Source of the DNA: Strongyloides papillosus
Lineage: Eukaryota > Nematoda > Chromadorea > Rhabditida > Strongyloididae
Length of the DNA: 64,000 nt
Reading direction: 5' to 3'
NCBI GenBank assembly: GCA_005656395.1
Contig: SRSI01000050.1
Location: forward strand, 3,968,001-4,032,000
This document shows positions 43,653 to 56,700 of the stretch, piece by piece. The stretch's first letter is position 1; every line of letters starts with the position of its first letter. The notes beneath the pieces are model-generated. The model was not told the DNA's origin, did no database searches, and was given only the letters and a program-made list of their open reading frames with translations. Made by a program: the position numbers and the translations under genes.

Positions 43653-46233
43653 TTAAATTCCTGAATCAACGGATGTTGCTCTATTTAATAAAGCTCTAGT
43701 AACACTATTAGTTCTTTCTTGTTCTTGGAGCATAGGATCATGATTAACACCATAAATTTTTATTGCTTTTCTTCCCATTCTTTGAAGAAGTTCTTGAGAT
43801 ACACGATGAGCTGTTCTTAATGATGTATGCCATTCCTTTAGTGATATTTCATCTTGATTAGTTAAAATCACTTTTGTTTCCTTGAATCCTTCTTTTAATT
43901 TTATTATTATACAATTTTCACCTTTAACTGTTTGAAGTTCAGGAACCAACTCATCTATTTGATCCATAAATACTAATTCAGGTTTTCCGCCTAACGATTC
44001 TGGGTGTAATTCTAGACGTGAGGGGTATAATTTACCATATTTTGTTTGCCATGCCGAGGTAAATGGTCCACCAAGTCTTTTAATATATCCGTGAACAATG
44101 ACATCGGAATCTTTCTCTTCAACATTCATTCTTGATTTTTGTTTAGACTTTCTTTTACTTTCTAATTTATCTGCGTCCTGATTAACAACATCAAATACTG
44201 TTTCTGCAATTTCTTGTTGCCATCTTTCACTTATAATAATATTGAAATTTTTATATAATTCATTGTCAGCTTCAGTAAGTTTAACTCCCTTAACTTCATC
44301 ATCATCAAAATTTCCAATATCAAAGGCATCTGCAGCATTAACTTCACCTCTTGGTGGAATTAGCGGTGGAGTTAGTCTTCTCAAAAATACAACTTGCCAA
44401 TCTATATCTTTAAAAAATGGGTGTGTTTTTAATTCAAATGCACCTTTTCCTTTACAACCAAGCCTTTCATCAACACTTCTTTTTAAAAGACCTTCTAGTA
44501 AATCACGACAATCTGGAGTAAATCCCTGGTCTGGTAATTCAATATCTTGTGTCATTGTTATTCTATCAACTTCATTCTTATCTTGTTTGTTATTTTTTTG
44601 ATGTTGTCTAAATGGTGAATGTCCTTTAAGTAATTTATATAAAGTACAACCAAATGAAAACCAATCTGCAGAACTATCATATGCAACACCTTTTGCTAAA
44701 ACTTCCGGACCAAGATACCCATGAGTGCCACTAAAAATAGATTATATAAATTTAATAAAATGAGATTTTTAATTAAAAATATGTTTTACATTATATGTAT
44801 ATGTTTTCTAGTCTTTAATCCATATTATTATAACAAAAGTAGCAATTAAAATTTTTATATTAAACTTACACACTAGCATGAGGCTTTTTCTTTGAAAAGT
44901 CACATGCTAATCCTAAGTCGGATATTTTAACATGTCCATTCTCATCCAATAAGATATTAGCAGGTTTCAAATCTCTATAAACAACACTTCTACTATGCAT
45001 ATGTTCTAATCCTAATATAATTTCTGCTGCATAAAACCGTACTTCATCCTCAGAGAAAACACCATGTTGTGATAAATGGTAGTGTAAATCTCCACCATTC
45101 ATTAAATCTAATATAAAACATAATTTGTCAGATGTTTGAAATGCATATGTCATACATACAATAAAAGGACAATCTTGCTACAAATATTATTATTATATAT
45201 ATAAATAATGGTAAAATAAAAAGTTACCCCTGTTGAGACAAGACTTAACATTATTCTCTCATTTAATGCTAATGTTTCACCTTGTTTTAATTTTATCCGT
45301 TTTTTATCCAAGCATTTCATAGCATACATTTTTCCTGTGTCTGCTTTCCTACAACCATAAACTTCACCGAATCCTCCTCTTCCAATAATTCTATGAACAG
45401 AAAAGTCATTCATTGACAATTGCATATTTAATTCAAGATTCTTCCATTGACAAAATCGTGTAAATTTATCGGATTCTAGAAACTTCGGAAATACATCAGT
45501 TTTTAATTGATTACAAATTTCAATAACATATGGTTGAAACAAGTCAGGAGGGACATTATTTTTCATTAAATTTCTTTGAACCACTTGTAAAGATTCCTTC
45601 GAATAATTCTAAAAAATAAGAAGAAATAGATTTCTACTACTATGCCTTTACTTACATGAGAATGTGCTAACATTTCGACCATTATATTATGATCATATAT
45701 TTCTCTTGCTTTAAGTAATCTTTCTTCAACTGTTTCCATCTTTTCATACTCTTTAATCTAAAAATATAATAATTTTTTAATTATTTATAAATATCACACA
45801 AACTGTAAATAATATTTTTAAAAAGAAATTAGAATACGATTATATTTAATGAATATATATTTTATCACTAATACTTCTTATTTTATTTTTTTTAAAAAAG
45901 ATGAATATTTTAATCTTTTTTAGAATATATTTTTAAAAAAGTTAGATAAAAATAAATAATTTAACTTACTGCTTCGTAGAATTTTATTTGAGGGCAAGCA
46001 TTATCGGAGACATTCTCTGCAAAATCTTTTAATAATAAAAATCCTAATTTTTGATTAAAAATTTTCTCAAATCGTATTTCACCCGTCTTTTCAAGATACT
46101 TTTGCATGATGCTACGAACAGAAGGATCTGGGAGGATTATTTTTTTACTAGCTCTTGCAGCAGGTTGGCTACGGGATTTTTCCATAGCCATAAGATATGA
46201 AACATCTGCCAAAACAGCTTCCAAATCCGCCAT
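43653..46233 (-). CDS. grk-2: G-protein-coupled receptor kinase, GRK2/3 (beta-ARK) type
   Basis: Exons 46233-45970, 45757-45656, 45608-45228, 45177-44870 and 44730-43653 give 710 residues, the length of worm and human GRK2. It begins with the GRK2 N-terminal helix ([20 protein letters not shown]), then an RGS-homology domain at about 50-180. The AGC kinase domain has [33 protein letters not shown] and [22 protein letters not shown] domain ([20 protein letters not shown]) follows, for Gbeta-gamma and lipid binding. The kinase phosphorylates activated GPCRs to start desensitisation; in C. elegans, GRK-2 acts in chemosensory neurons. An oddity is that the APE motif of the activation segment reads GPE (HGYLGPEVL). 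Confidence 0.95.
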
Positions 46234-49200
46234 TTTCCTAGTTTTTGTTTATAATTAAAATTTAGTAGATATATATAAGTATTAGTAGAAGTTTTAACTT
46301 TGAATTGATAAAATTATATTTTTGAAACTCTAAAAAGCATACTAAAATAGAATGAGATTAATATATTTAAATAGTTTTATGTGTGTTAAAGATAAAAAAA
46401 CATTATTAAAAAATATAAAAAAAGAAGAATAATATTTCTATTAAATATAACGCTTTTTAAAGACAACTGAAGGAGATAATATAAAAGTGTTAACAGTCTG
46501 CGCAAAGTTTATGGATTTCAAATATACATTCGAAGAAATTTAAATAATAACATTTAAAGACATAAAACTTCTCGTCTCCTAAGGATATGATGTTGTTAAA
46601 AGAATTGATAATAGAAGAAATTATTTTTGTATAATCCTTTATCTTTTATGATAAATTAAGATTAAATTTGATCTTCAATAAGGAGCACGTGATAATATTT
46701 AGGACGATGAAAACATCAGTAATTTAAATTTTTTTATTTTCAATCAACATAAAAAATACGATAAATCAATGGTGTATAAAAAGGAAAAACATAGTTTATT
46801 GGAAGAAAAAAAAGGAAACAAAAGATATACATAATGGCACATTTCGATGTTATGAAAAGCATCTGTGTTATCCTAATCTTATTTGTTTGTAACTTCCTTT
46901 TCAATGCTTTTTTTAGAGAATATTCTTGTATTTTTCTATAAGATATTATATTTACAATGGCATTCATCAAAAACAAGGAATAATTATTGAAACCTTATAC
47001 TTCAAAACGTCATTCAAAATTAGTTTTAGATTAAATTAAAATTTCCATTTTATAAAAATTAGTTGAAAAAAGGCGTAAATGGAATTTTCATTTTTAATAT
47101 GAAATACTTCTAACTTCAATATATAACAAGATATAGAAGAATGTTAGTGTTATAACAAAAGACATATATTAAAAAATTATTCTCATTAATAGAAATATTT
47201 ACACTTAAAATAATAATGTCAAATATATATAAAAACATTATATTACCTTCTATCAAGTTTTAACCGAAACTCACTAAGTTTATAAAGACTTTATATATAT
47301 AATATATTTCGACTACATTGAGAAGAAGAAAGTTATAAAAGAAAATAATCATAATAACTCCAACCTCCATATATCACTTTTAATAATATTATATATAGAA
47401 AGATACAAAATGCCTTAGAATTTTTCTTATTAAATAAAAGATAAAAAATTTAATTTTTAGTTTAAAAGCACATACAAATATTTTAACATTAGAATATTAA
47501 AAAACTTTCATTTGCAAGCAAAAAAATAAGATATTAAAGTTTATGTTTTTATGGTTACTTTTAAAATAAAATTGTGTGGTTTATTTTTGGTTTAAATACT
47601 AAAATAAAAAGACAAGCACAAAGTTGTATTTTTAATATTTCATGCATTTCAAATTTATCCAGCTATTATTTTAAAAAGCCAATTATGAAATACTTAATAC
47701 ACAACTTTTTATGGAAATATTATTAAAAGGAATCTATTTTTGAGTATAAATAATTTGATAAAAACAAAAAATAATAATTTTTAATAAATTAAAATTATCG
47801 GCAACAAGATATTAATAAATAAATATAATATACATATCATTTGTATGTTTGATAAAGAGTAAATGCGTATACTTGCATTTCTATTATTATTACTATTATT
47901 GTTTAATATTCTATCTAGTCATACCCTATTAATTAAACATTACTAAGATTTTAAATTAAAATAATAAGTAAAATTTTAATAAGCCAAGTTGTAGCATTTC
48001 GACAAACACCATCATACACTTTGTAAATAAACATTTTAAATTATTATGTTTTTGCATCTTTATTTTTACAAGGAACTTTTTTTATATGTAAAATAAGGAA
48101 AGAAAAATTACATATATTCATACAAATTATGTTTAATTTATCTTAAAAATAACTTTTTTAACATAACCTATAATTTTTTTTTCTTGCTAATAATTAACGT
48201 CATATTTTTTTTTGCGACAATTAATTATCAATTGTCAGTTCATTTAATATTTATAAAATTAGTATATAGAAGTTTTAATATAAATATTTAATTAAAATTA
48301 ACAAAGGTACTAAAATATTATTTTGATAAGAATGTTTTTAAGACGATAGTCTTCTTTTTAAAAAGAAACAAACAAAAAAAAGGGTCTTAAAATACGCTGA
48401 GTAAATTTGAGTTTACACAATAATTCACACTCGTAAATTGGTGATAAATTTTTACATAATAAAGAGATACATAAATAATATGATAAGATGTTTTCTTTTA
48501 ATTGATAGTATAACTTATATCGATCTAAATATAATAGTCAAAGAAGACATTTTAACTATCAGCTGGCTACTTTGAGATATGGAAGAAATATAGTTTACAT
48601 GATATAAAAAGATGTTAAGCATGAAGAAGAAGACCCTATCGAATATGTACACAAATAAATATCTTTTTAAACATAAATAAAAAGAAGCGGTATTTTATTA
48701 TTTGCTTGTTACATTATTTATCACCAACCTCTAAAATATACAGTGATATTTGTGTAGTAAAAGCGACAAAATATGACCGTTGGACATTAAGATTTATATA
48801 CAAGTGCAAAGAGTGAAAATATGTCCTTATCACTGAAAACGCAAATGCCTTACACAATTATTCTATGCCCTTATAATCACGTCTTATTCTCTATTATTAT
48901 ATCTTTTTAAAATAATTTTTTTCAATTTTATCTACAGATAAATAAATGGCAATTTTGTTATAAAAATAAAACATCGATAATTACCACTTCCGGCAATATT
49001 TAATTTAAGAAAATACGTATGTATAAAGTATAATTTTCTAGAGAAGAGGAAAAAAATTTATTTTAAAGATCTTTTCGTTTTATTATTCACTTAATTTTTA
49101 ATAATAAAGAAAATTACATTGAATTTCCGGGAGAGGCAAAGTTTTTGAAAAAATAGTAAAGAAAAAACTTTCAATAAATAAAATGTTGATAATTTTACAT

Positions 49201-49376
49201 CTACAGACAATAAAAACACAAAACCTTGATGTAAGATTATTGAACATTTATTATGAAAAAAAATTAATTTTCTTTTTATTTATTGAATTTGAAGGACAAA
49301 TTTTATTTATAAAAGAAAAGTTTTTTTTTCATAGTAATACTAAGACAAATGATATCTTCACTTTTTAATAAAAAAG
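46234..49376. other. 3.1 kb intergenic DNA, nothing recognised
   Basis: Very AT-rich, with only short chance frames. No conserved peptide, repeat or RNA gene was recognised on either strand. It is upstream of grk-2 and downstream of TOLLIP. Confidence 0.5.
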
Positions 49377-50216
49377 TTAATTTTCGTTAAATTCAAGTAA
49401 AATGGTTACTGTAGCATCTTTGTTACCTCTTTTCTCCTCCAAAACACTTCTGATTACTTCCTTTTCTATATTTGGAAACATTAAAGTTAGTTCATTAAGT
49501 TCTGCCTCCTCATATAAAGCATTGTTCTGCGAAGAAATTTCCAAATCTTCCAATGGAATGGACCATTGAATATTATTTAGTGGTGAAAATGATATTTGAA
49601 GATTAATTATCCCTTCACGGCCTTCACCTTGTGCTCCAGATAATGGATACCACTCATCAAACTTCTCGCCGTCAAAGATTCCTTCTTTTAACGTTATATG
49701 TGCCCATGCAATACATTCATCTTTGGTAAATTGCTTTTCATCGTATATTTGAAGGAAAAATGAATCAACGCCCACTGGAAGGTAGGCATTAATAGTTTTG
49801 TCCCACTTGGGATTTTTACCACCATTAGTGTGAGTTGAAGTCTGAAAAGTTGTATTTCCCACACGAATCCTACAATAAGGATCCATTCGAACAAGACTAT
49901 AACTTTTTGTTAACTTAGCTTCTAAAATACGGATAATTAATCTTCCGCGTGTATTTAGAGGAACGAAACGATAGAATGCTTCTTCAGGATCAATATTAGT
50001 TATTGACGAAATACGTCCACTACTAGGACTAACGGCTCCAGGTAAACGTAAAAAATGGTCAGGCATATCTTTTAAAAGAAGAACCTTGAATTTAGAAAAA
50101 AAAGATGATATATATATCCTTTCACTTACTTTTTTTCTTAATTCTGAAATATCAATAAACCGTTGTTCTTGGAAAAATAATCCAGAGGATGATGAGGGTA
50201 CATCACTAGAAGACAT
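49377..50216 (-). CDS. tollip: TOLLIP (Toll-interacting protein)
   Basis: Two exons, 50216-50130 and 50084-49377, with a 45-nt intron (GTAAGT...TTCAAG) that happens to be open and in frame. Removing it restores the family alignment (ELRKK joined to VLLLKDMPDHFLRL). The product is 264 residues. A C2 domain at about 75-200 has LIIRILEAKLTKSYSLVRMD, PYCRIRVG and NPKWDKTI. A C-terminal CUE domain has the ubiquitin-binding MFP and di-Leu elements (LTLMFPNIEKEVIRSVLE...TILLE). TOLLIP links ubiquitinated cargo to endosomal and autophagic sorting through PI3P binding. The ATG is three bases after TTTTAG, as at a trans-splice site. TMEM17 ends 235 bp upstream on the same strand. Confidence 0.93.
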   Translation of the reverse strand: MSSSDVPSSSSGLFFQEQRFIDISELRKKVSERIYISSFFSKFKVLLLKDMPDHFLRLPGAVSPSSGRISSITNIDPEEAFYRFVPLNTRGRLIIRILEAKLTKSYSLVRMDPYCRIRVGNTTFQTSTHTNGGKNPKWDKTINAYLPVGVDSFFLQIYDEKQFTKDECIAWAHITLKEGIFDGEKFDEWYPLSGAQGEGREGIINLQISFSPLNNIQWSIPLEDLEISSQNNALYEEAELNELTLMFPNIEKEVIRSVLEEKRGNKDATVTILLEFNEN

Positions 50217-50451
50217 TTCTAAAAGCAATTTAATTCAAGCAAGTTTTAAAATTAAAAAAATCTTTTTATTTTATTTAAAAGTATCGAGAAAAAATTGTTT
50301 ATCACGAGTGATATATGGACTAACGCTTCTTTATCGGTTAAGTCTCCTAAAACGAAACATTAAAAGTTGATTTTACAAAAGCTTATGAAAAATAGGAAGT
50401 ATTTACACTAGCCCCAATTAAAGCTAGTTTACATAGTCCCGAAAAACAATT

Positions 50452-51106
50452 TCAGTTATCTTTTTTATTGTCGTCCATTAGAATTTTGTTCTTGAACACT
50501 TTTACTTGGTGATCAGCCATAGTATGAATTGTAAAGAACCCTGTAATAACTTCCACTAAAAGCAAAGTAAAATGAATCGATTGAGTAAAAATTTCCAATG
50601 GTAGTGGTATGATATCAGAATTAAAGAGCAAAAAGCAGGATACAGGTAATTGAAGTATCAATCCAGTTATCCAAGCACCAGATAAATTAGGAATCTTTAA
50701 AGAAAAACGTTTTTTATTATTAAATTTTTCAAAAGAATATCTTACATTTTCTTCTTTATTTCCAGCGTATGCCAAATACAGACGTATTATTTCTATACCA
50801 TAATGCACAATAAATATAGCTATCAAAATATCACAATAAATAGATGATAAATACTTAAACTAAAGTTTATATAAATTATCAGATTTCCTAATCATTCAAC
50901 TAACCTTCAAAATGAAACATATTATTTGAGATGTTAACAATGGGAGATACAAAGCAATATGACAAGATATAGATATTTGAAGGGGCAAACTTGATAAAGA
51001 TTCTGTAGAAATTTTAGTAAAATGATACATAAATATAAAAACTACCTGATTTTTGATTATTTGTTTGATTTTTGAATTTTAAAATTATATTACTTTTATT
51101 ATCCAT
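50452..51106 (-). CDS. tmem-17: TMEM17, ciliary transition-zone membrane protein
   Basis: Exons 51106-51046, 51002-50905, 50859-50746 and 50694-50452 give 171 residues. The third intron (50695-50745, 51 nt, GTAAGA...TTTAAAG) has no stop in frame and would add 17 residues if read through. Without it AGNKEEN joins IPNLSGAWITG, matching human TMEM17. Four membrane helices are seen, with the family signatures SSLPLQISI, EIIRLYLAYAGN and LILQLPVSCFLLFNSD. TMEM17 belongs to the MKS module that gates membrane entry into cilia, so in a nematode it should be expressed in ciliated sensory neurons. It is divergent from the MAD1 gene, with only 80 bp between the two start codons. Confidence 0.9.
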
Positions 51107-51185
51107 CTCTAATATCAAATGCATATTATTATTATTATCTTTTTCTTATCTTCGTTTCCATGGCGCTTACAATTGAAAACAAAAG

Positions 51186-53100
51186 ATGTCTTATAAAGAA
51201 CTTGCCTCTTACATTGGTAAGGTATTTTACGTTGCAACAGCATTTGTTATTTGTACTATTTAATTTTAGCCATGGCAACTATTGAAAACTTCAACGGTGA
51301 TGAACTTATTTTGCAAAAGAAAGAGTTAATTAGTAATGAAATTAGCAGACCTAATTCAAGAGCCTCCGTCACTGGATCTATATCAGGATTATCAAATATT
51401 TTATCAACTAGAAAACGTCCATTTGCATATTCTTCAGGATCAGGTTAGTATTTCCTTCTTCTAACATTAATAAAGTAATCATTTTTTAAGAAAGAATATT
51501 AACAAGCAGGTTTTTGGAAGCAAAAGAAGAAATTTCACGGTTAAAGGAAGATCTCGCAAATAGCAAGAACGAACTAGAGAAACTACAAAGTTATAAAAAG
51601 GAAAATAGTGAAAAATTACGGTTACTAACACTTGATGTAGAGTCTTTAAAATATGAATTGGAAAGAGAAAAGTCGAAGAAACTTATTGACAACGAGAAAT
51701 TATTACTTCGGAATGAGCTTCGTGATTGCAAAGTAGCACTGAAAAAAACTGTACCACAAATAAAGAAACTTGAAGCTCAAATTGATGGTGCAAAAGAGGT
51801 ATTGATGTTGAACAATTTATGGACTTCTACAGTGCAAACTTCAATTTTAAAGAAAAGTTGTTTTGTTAAAGATGAATTTATACCTTCGAATGAGGCTGTA
51901 AATGAGGTGATTAGGACAAATTATGAAGAGACAAATGGATTTACAAATAAAGATGATTTACAGGAACATTCTACTATGAAAGAAGAGCCTGATACTGTAG
52001 TTGGAAATAATAAATTTGTGGATTCTATTGCTATTTATAAAACTAAATTTGATATTCCTGAATGTTCCTTAAATAGTTATGAAGAAACGATATGTAGTCA
52101 AAGAAAAAAAATAGAAAAGCTAGATAATGATTATGCTATATTAAAAAGAGCCTACAACAAGGAGAAACAACGCGGACAGGATGTTGAAATGCTCACAGTT
52201 AAGTGCAATAAACTTGAATCACAACTTGAAATTCAAAGGAATCAGTACGAGTCATTGAGCAAACAAAATGCTGAATTACAGATGGGTATTTCTAGGGATG
52301 TTTTTAGGGAGTACAGTGGGAAAAATTCATTCAAAACAGAGTCTGAACTTTTGAGAAAGATTGTTGCTGTACAGGTGGAAAATAAACGTCTGAAAGGCCT
52401 TCTGAAGGATAATAATATTAGTGATGATTCTGATGGGGTGATTATGTTACACTTAAAGAACAATCTTGTCACAGATGCTCAAAAAGAAATGGTTAAAGAA
52501 CAGTTAGCATCTGAGAGCGGAGTTCTGTCTTGTGAGGAGAAACAAAAGCTTCTCGATGAAATAAAGAAATGGAAAGAGATAGCAGAAAAGAGAGAACGAG
52601 AAAGGGATGCTGCAGCTGGTATTGTTAATAGTATTATGGAATTTAGAAAAATAGTTAAATCACTGTTTGGATATGATATAAAGATAAAGAATAATATTGC
52701 TGAGCTGGTATTTGCAGAAAACCCAAATGATGTTTTTCAAGTTCAATTTGATTTGACTAGTAACAATTTTAATTTACTTGAGTCAGAAACTACAAATAAA
52801 GTTAAATTTTCAATTGATAAATATTTAAATGGGAAAAATTCTCTACCATGCTTCTTAGCTGGAGCATTTATTGAATTGTATCATTATATGTATGACAATC
52901 AACAAAATGATGAATATGAAGGATCTTCAACGCAAGTACAGGAATGGAATAATGAGGATGTCGATGAAGAGGAGGGGGAAGAAGAAGAGGAGTATAGTGA
53001 TAATAATTTCGAGGATGAAGAATATTCCTCAACAAATGGTGGCCAGACTTCTGGTGACCATGAGGTTGAAGAGATTTTAATCTTGTCTGATGATGAATAG
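51186..53100 (+). CDS. mdf-1: Spindle assembly checkpoint protein MAD1 (MDF-1)
   Basis: Exons 51186-51216, 51270-51443 and 51491-53100 give 604 residues. The ATG at 51272, three bases after a TTTTAG acceptor, is an alternative start if that site is used for trans-splicing. Most of the protein is coiled coil. A MAD2-interaction-like motif lies near residue 385 (GVIMLHLKNNLVTDAQKE, compared with KVLHMSLNP in human). The C-terminal RWD-like domain (about 455-535) is clear: FRKIVKSLFGYDIKI, DVFQVQFDL, NLLESE, NSLPCFLAGAFIELYHY. MAD1 places MAD2 at unattached kinetochores and nuclear pores. An extra acidic tail of about 60 residues follows. AATAAA is at 53172. Confidence 0.92.
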
Positions 53101-53724
53101 TTTGTCATTTGATTATTTTTTTGGAATTTTTATTAACTGTATAATTTTGTATCTATAATCATTAGATTACTAATAAATGTATTACTACTATTTAACGGCA
53201 AAAGTTTATATATTTGTACCAATAAATTGTTATATGTAGAAAGAATTAAGATTAAACTTCAAAGAATGTTTCTATTTGTTATTTTATTGAACAAATAAAT
53301 AAGTCTAGTTATTTGAAAAAGAATTTTATTACTGTAACGGAATAGGATACAAAGATTTTGTGTAATTAATTGTTAATTAATCTTTCAAAGAAAAGTGTGA
53401 AAAGTTAGAGACTTAAGAGTAAATAAGTAAATGATACAATAAAAATAAGTCGTTATAATTCCATTACCATTTAAATTTTCGTGAAAAATAGCTATTGTTG
53501 TGGTGAAAGAGAGAAAGTGGAAGTTATTAATTAAAGTATATATTATTTGCAATGGACTTTGGCAAAGTTGACCGTTTCTTATGAGTTAAGCGTGAAAGTA
53601 AACTAAAAGGTTGAACATTAATATATATTTAGAAGTTAAATTTACTTTGTATATCTTATTTGAACTTCTTATATAGTCTCCGATTCATTCACATTTACCT
53701 TCTCGTATTTCATTTATATGTATT
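53101..53724. other. Intergenic DNA, nothing recognised beyond the mdf-1 poly(A) signal
   Basis: About 620 bp of AT-rich spacer. AATAAA at 53172-53177 is 72 nt after the mdf-1 stop. The rest should include the promoter of the following gene; no element could be identified. Confidence 0.5.
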
Positions 53725-56700
53725 ATGAGTAGAAAAACTTTTATTTGTGTTATTTTCTATATTATTAATATTGTAATTAATGGTGCTGAAAAATGTAAAA
53801 TTGGAGATAATTGTGGTAGTTGTCAATTTATTAAAGTTGGTGATCAATGTCAGGATCGGTTAAATAAAGATGAAAGTTTGTTTTGTGATTCAAGAACGAA
53901 GTAAATTTAATAAAATTATTAATTAACTTTAAAATATTATTTTTAGTAAGATTAACATTCTTGAAAGTTCATACTTAGAATGTGATAGTATGCAGAATGT
54001 ATATGTTTTAAAACCCTGTTCAAGAAATGAAAAATTTATTAACGGCAAATGTGAAATATTAAAAGAAAGAAGAAAACGTCAAGGAGTTTCTGGAAGTGGT
54101 AGAGTAGGAGATTTCTGCTCATTTAATACTGACTGCCTTGCTGGGATGTTTTGCTCCACTGGCACTTGTGCATGTCTTTCAAATTTTGTTGCAATTCAGG
54201 GATATTGTTATTTAAAGAAAAATCCTGGTGAATCAGGGTGTCAATATTCTGAACAATGTTCGGCTATTTGGCCAGAATCACGGTGTGAGAAGAGTAGATG
54301 TATTTGTCCAGAGGACGTTAATGGAATTCCATATGTTATGTCAAAAACTAGAGATGGTGTTGTTTGTATACTTCATTCAGGTGAAGATACAGATGTGATA
54401 CCAAAATGTCCTCTTCCAGAGTATGATGATGATTTGTTAACAATGCCTGTATCACAATTACGTAATCCTGCCATGACAGATCCAGATGATCATGATATCC
54501 CGATGGGTGATCATATTAATCCTTTACAATTTTGTAATTCAAAGAATTCAGATTACACAAGTTTCCATCCAAATGGTGCTGGAGCATGTGTTTATGGCCA
54601 AGAACCATTTACACCAGGAAATGGAATATATATTGCAGATATTTATGATTGTGTGGAAGCTCCATCATCAATGTCTAATGTTAAAAGTGCAATGGAAGGA
54701 ATTTATGATATACACAGTGATTCTAATGGAATTTGTTGTCCATCTAGAGCATTTACATGTATACAACCAAAACGTGAAGCAGATTCTGGATCAGCAGCAC
54801 CAGCAGGTGTTCGACCACGTTGGTGGTTTAATTCTGTAACTGGAAATTGTGAACAATTCATGTGGGACCCATGGGATGAAAGTGAATTACAATCTTCTAA
54901 TAATTTTAAAACACGAGAACACTGTGAATCTTACTGTCTATTTACCTGTAAACGTGGATCACCTCAATATACATCTGGAAGTATTATGAATGAAGATGAA
55001 CCAATAAATAATTGTCAATCAACCGGAACATGTGGTGGAAACTATGAATGTACTTCAATTGGCTCAATGCAACTTTGTTGTCCTACAGTTGCTTCCATTT
55101 GTAGTAATAGTGGGGGTAGACCAATAGATCTTTTAAGAACAACAAATTTTGATCCTGGGTACACAATGAAAAGAACACATTCTTTAAATTTTGCAACCTC
55201 TTCAAGGTATTATTATGATTCAGAACAAGGAAGATGTATACCGTTTACATATAATGGAGCTTTTGGTTCATTTAATAATTTCAAATCATCAGGTGAATGT
55301 GAACTATTTTGTGCTAAACTTCAATGTCCGTATGGATCACCATTAAAGATTGGTTCCAGTAATCAAAAATGTTCTTCAAATGCTGAATGTCCAAGTAGTC
55401 ATGATTGTAATGCAGAACATGGTGTATGTTGTCCAAGACCCCAAGCAATTTGTAGTCAACCACTTCGTCTTGGTGATTGTAGACAATCAATTAGAAGATT
55501 CTATTATAATGCCGTATCAAAGGCATGTGAAAGTTTTGATTATACAGGATGTCAAGGAAATGATAACAACTTTGAAACATTATTAGATTGCCAAAATACA
55601 TGTGAAAATATCAGTCCAGAACCACAATGCCCACAAGGTGACGCTTACAAAGATTATCAAGGAAATTATTATGTATGTTCAAATTCAGGAACAGGTAATT
55701 CGTGTCCAGTTAATTTTGAGTGTTATTTTGATAATCATGTATGGGGTTGTTGTCCAACAAAGGCTTATACATGTTCATTACCAAGTCACAAAGGAATTCA
55801 ATGTGGATCTGGATCAAGCTATCGTTACTATTATGATTCACAAAATCAAGAATGCGCTAGTTTTAAATATAATGGATGTGATGGTAACTCAAATAATTTC
55901 CCAACAAGAGAAGAATGTGAATCATACTGTGGTGTAGCTAATTGTCCTAATGGTGGTTCACCACATCGTAATGAATTTGGACAGCTAACAGTATGTTCAT
56001 CATCGAATGTCTGTCCATCAACTCATGAATGTACCGTTATTAGTAGTGGATCGTCTGTTATTAATAGATGTTGCCCAACAAGAAACTATATTTGTTCATT
56101 ACCACCACAACAAGGATCATCATGTAGTTCATCACAAGCAATTAGATATTACTTCAATATTGTAACGAAGGAATGTACACAATTTACATTCAATGGATGT
56201 AATGGTAATTTAAATAATTGGATATCAGTTGAACAATGTAATAGTTTCTGTCGATCATCAGCTTGTTCTCCAGGTGACGTTGCTTATATAAATCCAAATA
56301 CAAATCTTCCATATGAATGCAATCCATCATTAATTAACTCATGTCCACTTAATTTCCAATGTACCTATGATCAATTAACAGGATCATCAGTTTGTTGTGG
56401 TGCTTCAGGAATGGATGTATGTCCAGAGGGTGAGAAAGCATTTGTTAATGCTGCTGATATGAGTGTTCGGGAGTGTCTTGTAAATGTAGAAGGTTCATGT
56501 CCTTCAAATTATCTTTGTAGATTTAATTCACAAAGAAATAGATATTATTGTTGTAGTAATATTAAAGGTGAATTATGCCCACATGGTAAGGCTGTTTTCA
56601 GAGATATGGCCAATAAAAATCCAATGAGGTGTACAATTGGTGGTAATCAATGCAGTAGTGGATACAGTTGTCAATCGACAATACCTGGAGCATTCCAAGG

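Noticed and set aside
46740..46976. 78-codon minus-strand frame upstream of grk-2
   Set aside because: Hydrophobic by chance in AT-rich DNA; no start context or splice signals supporting a gene.
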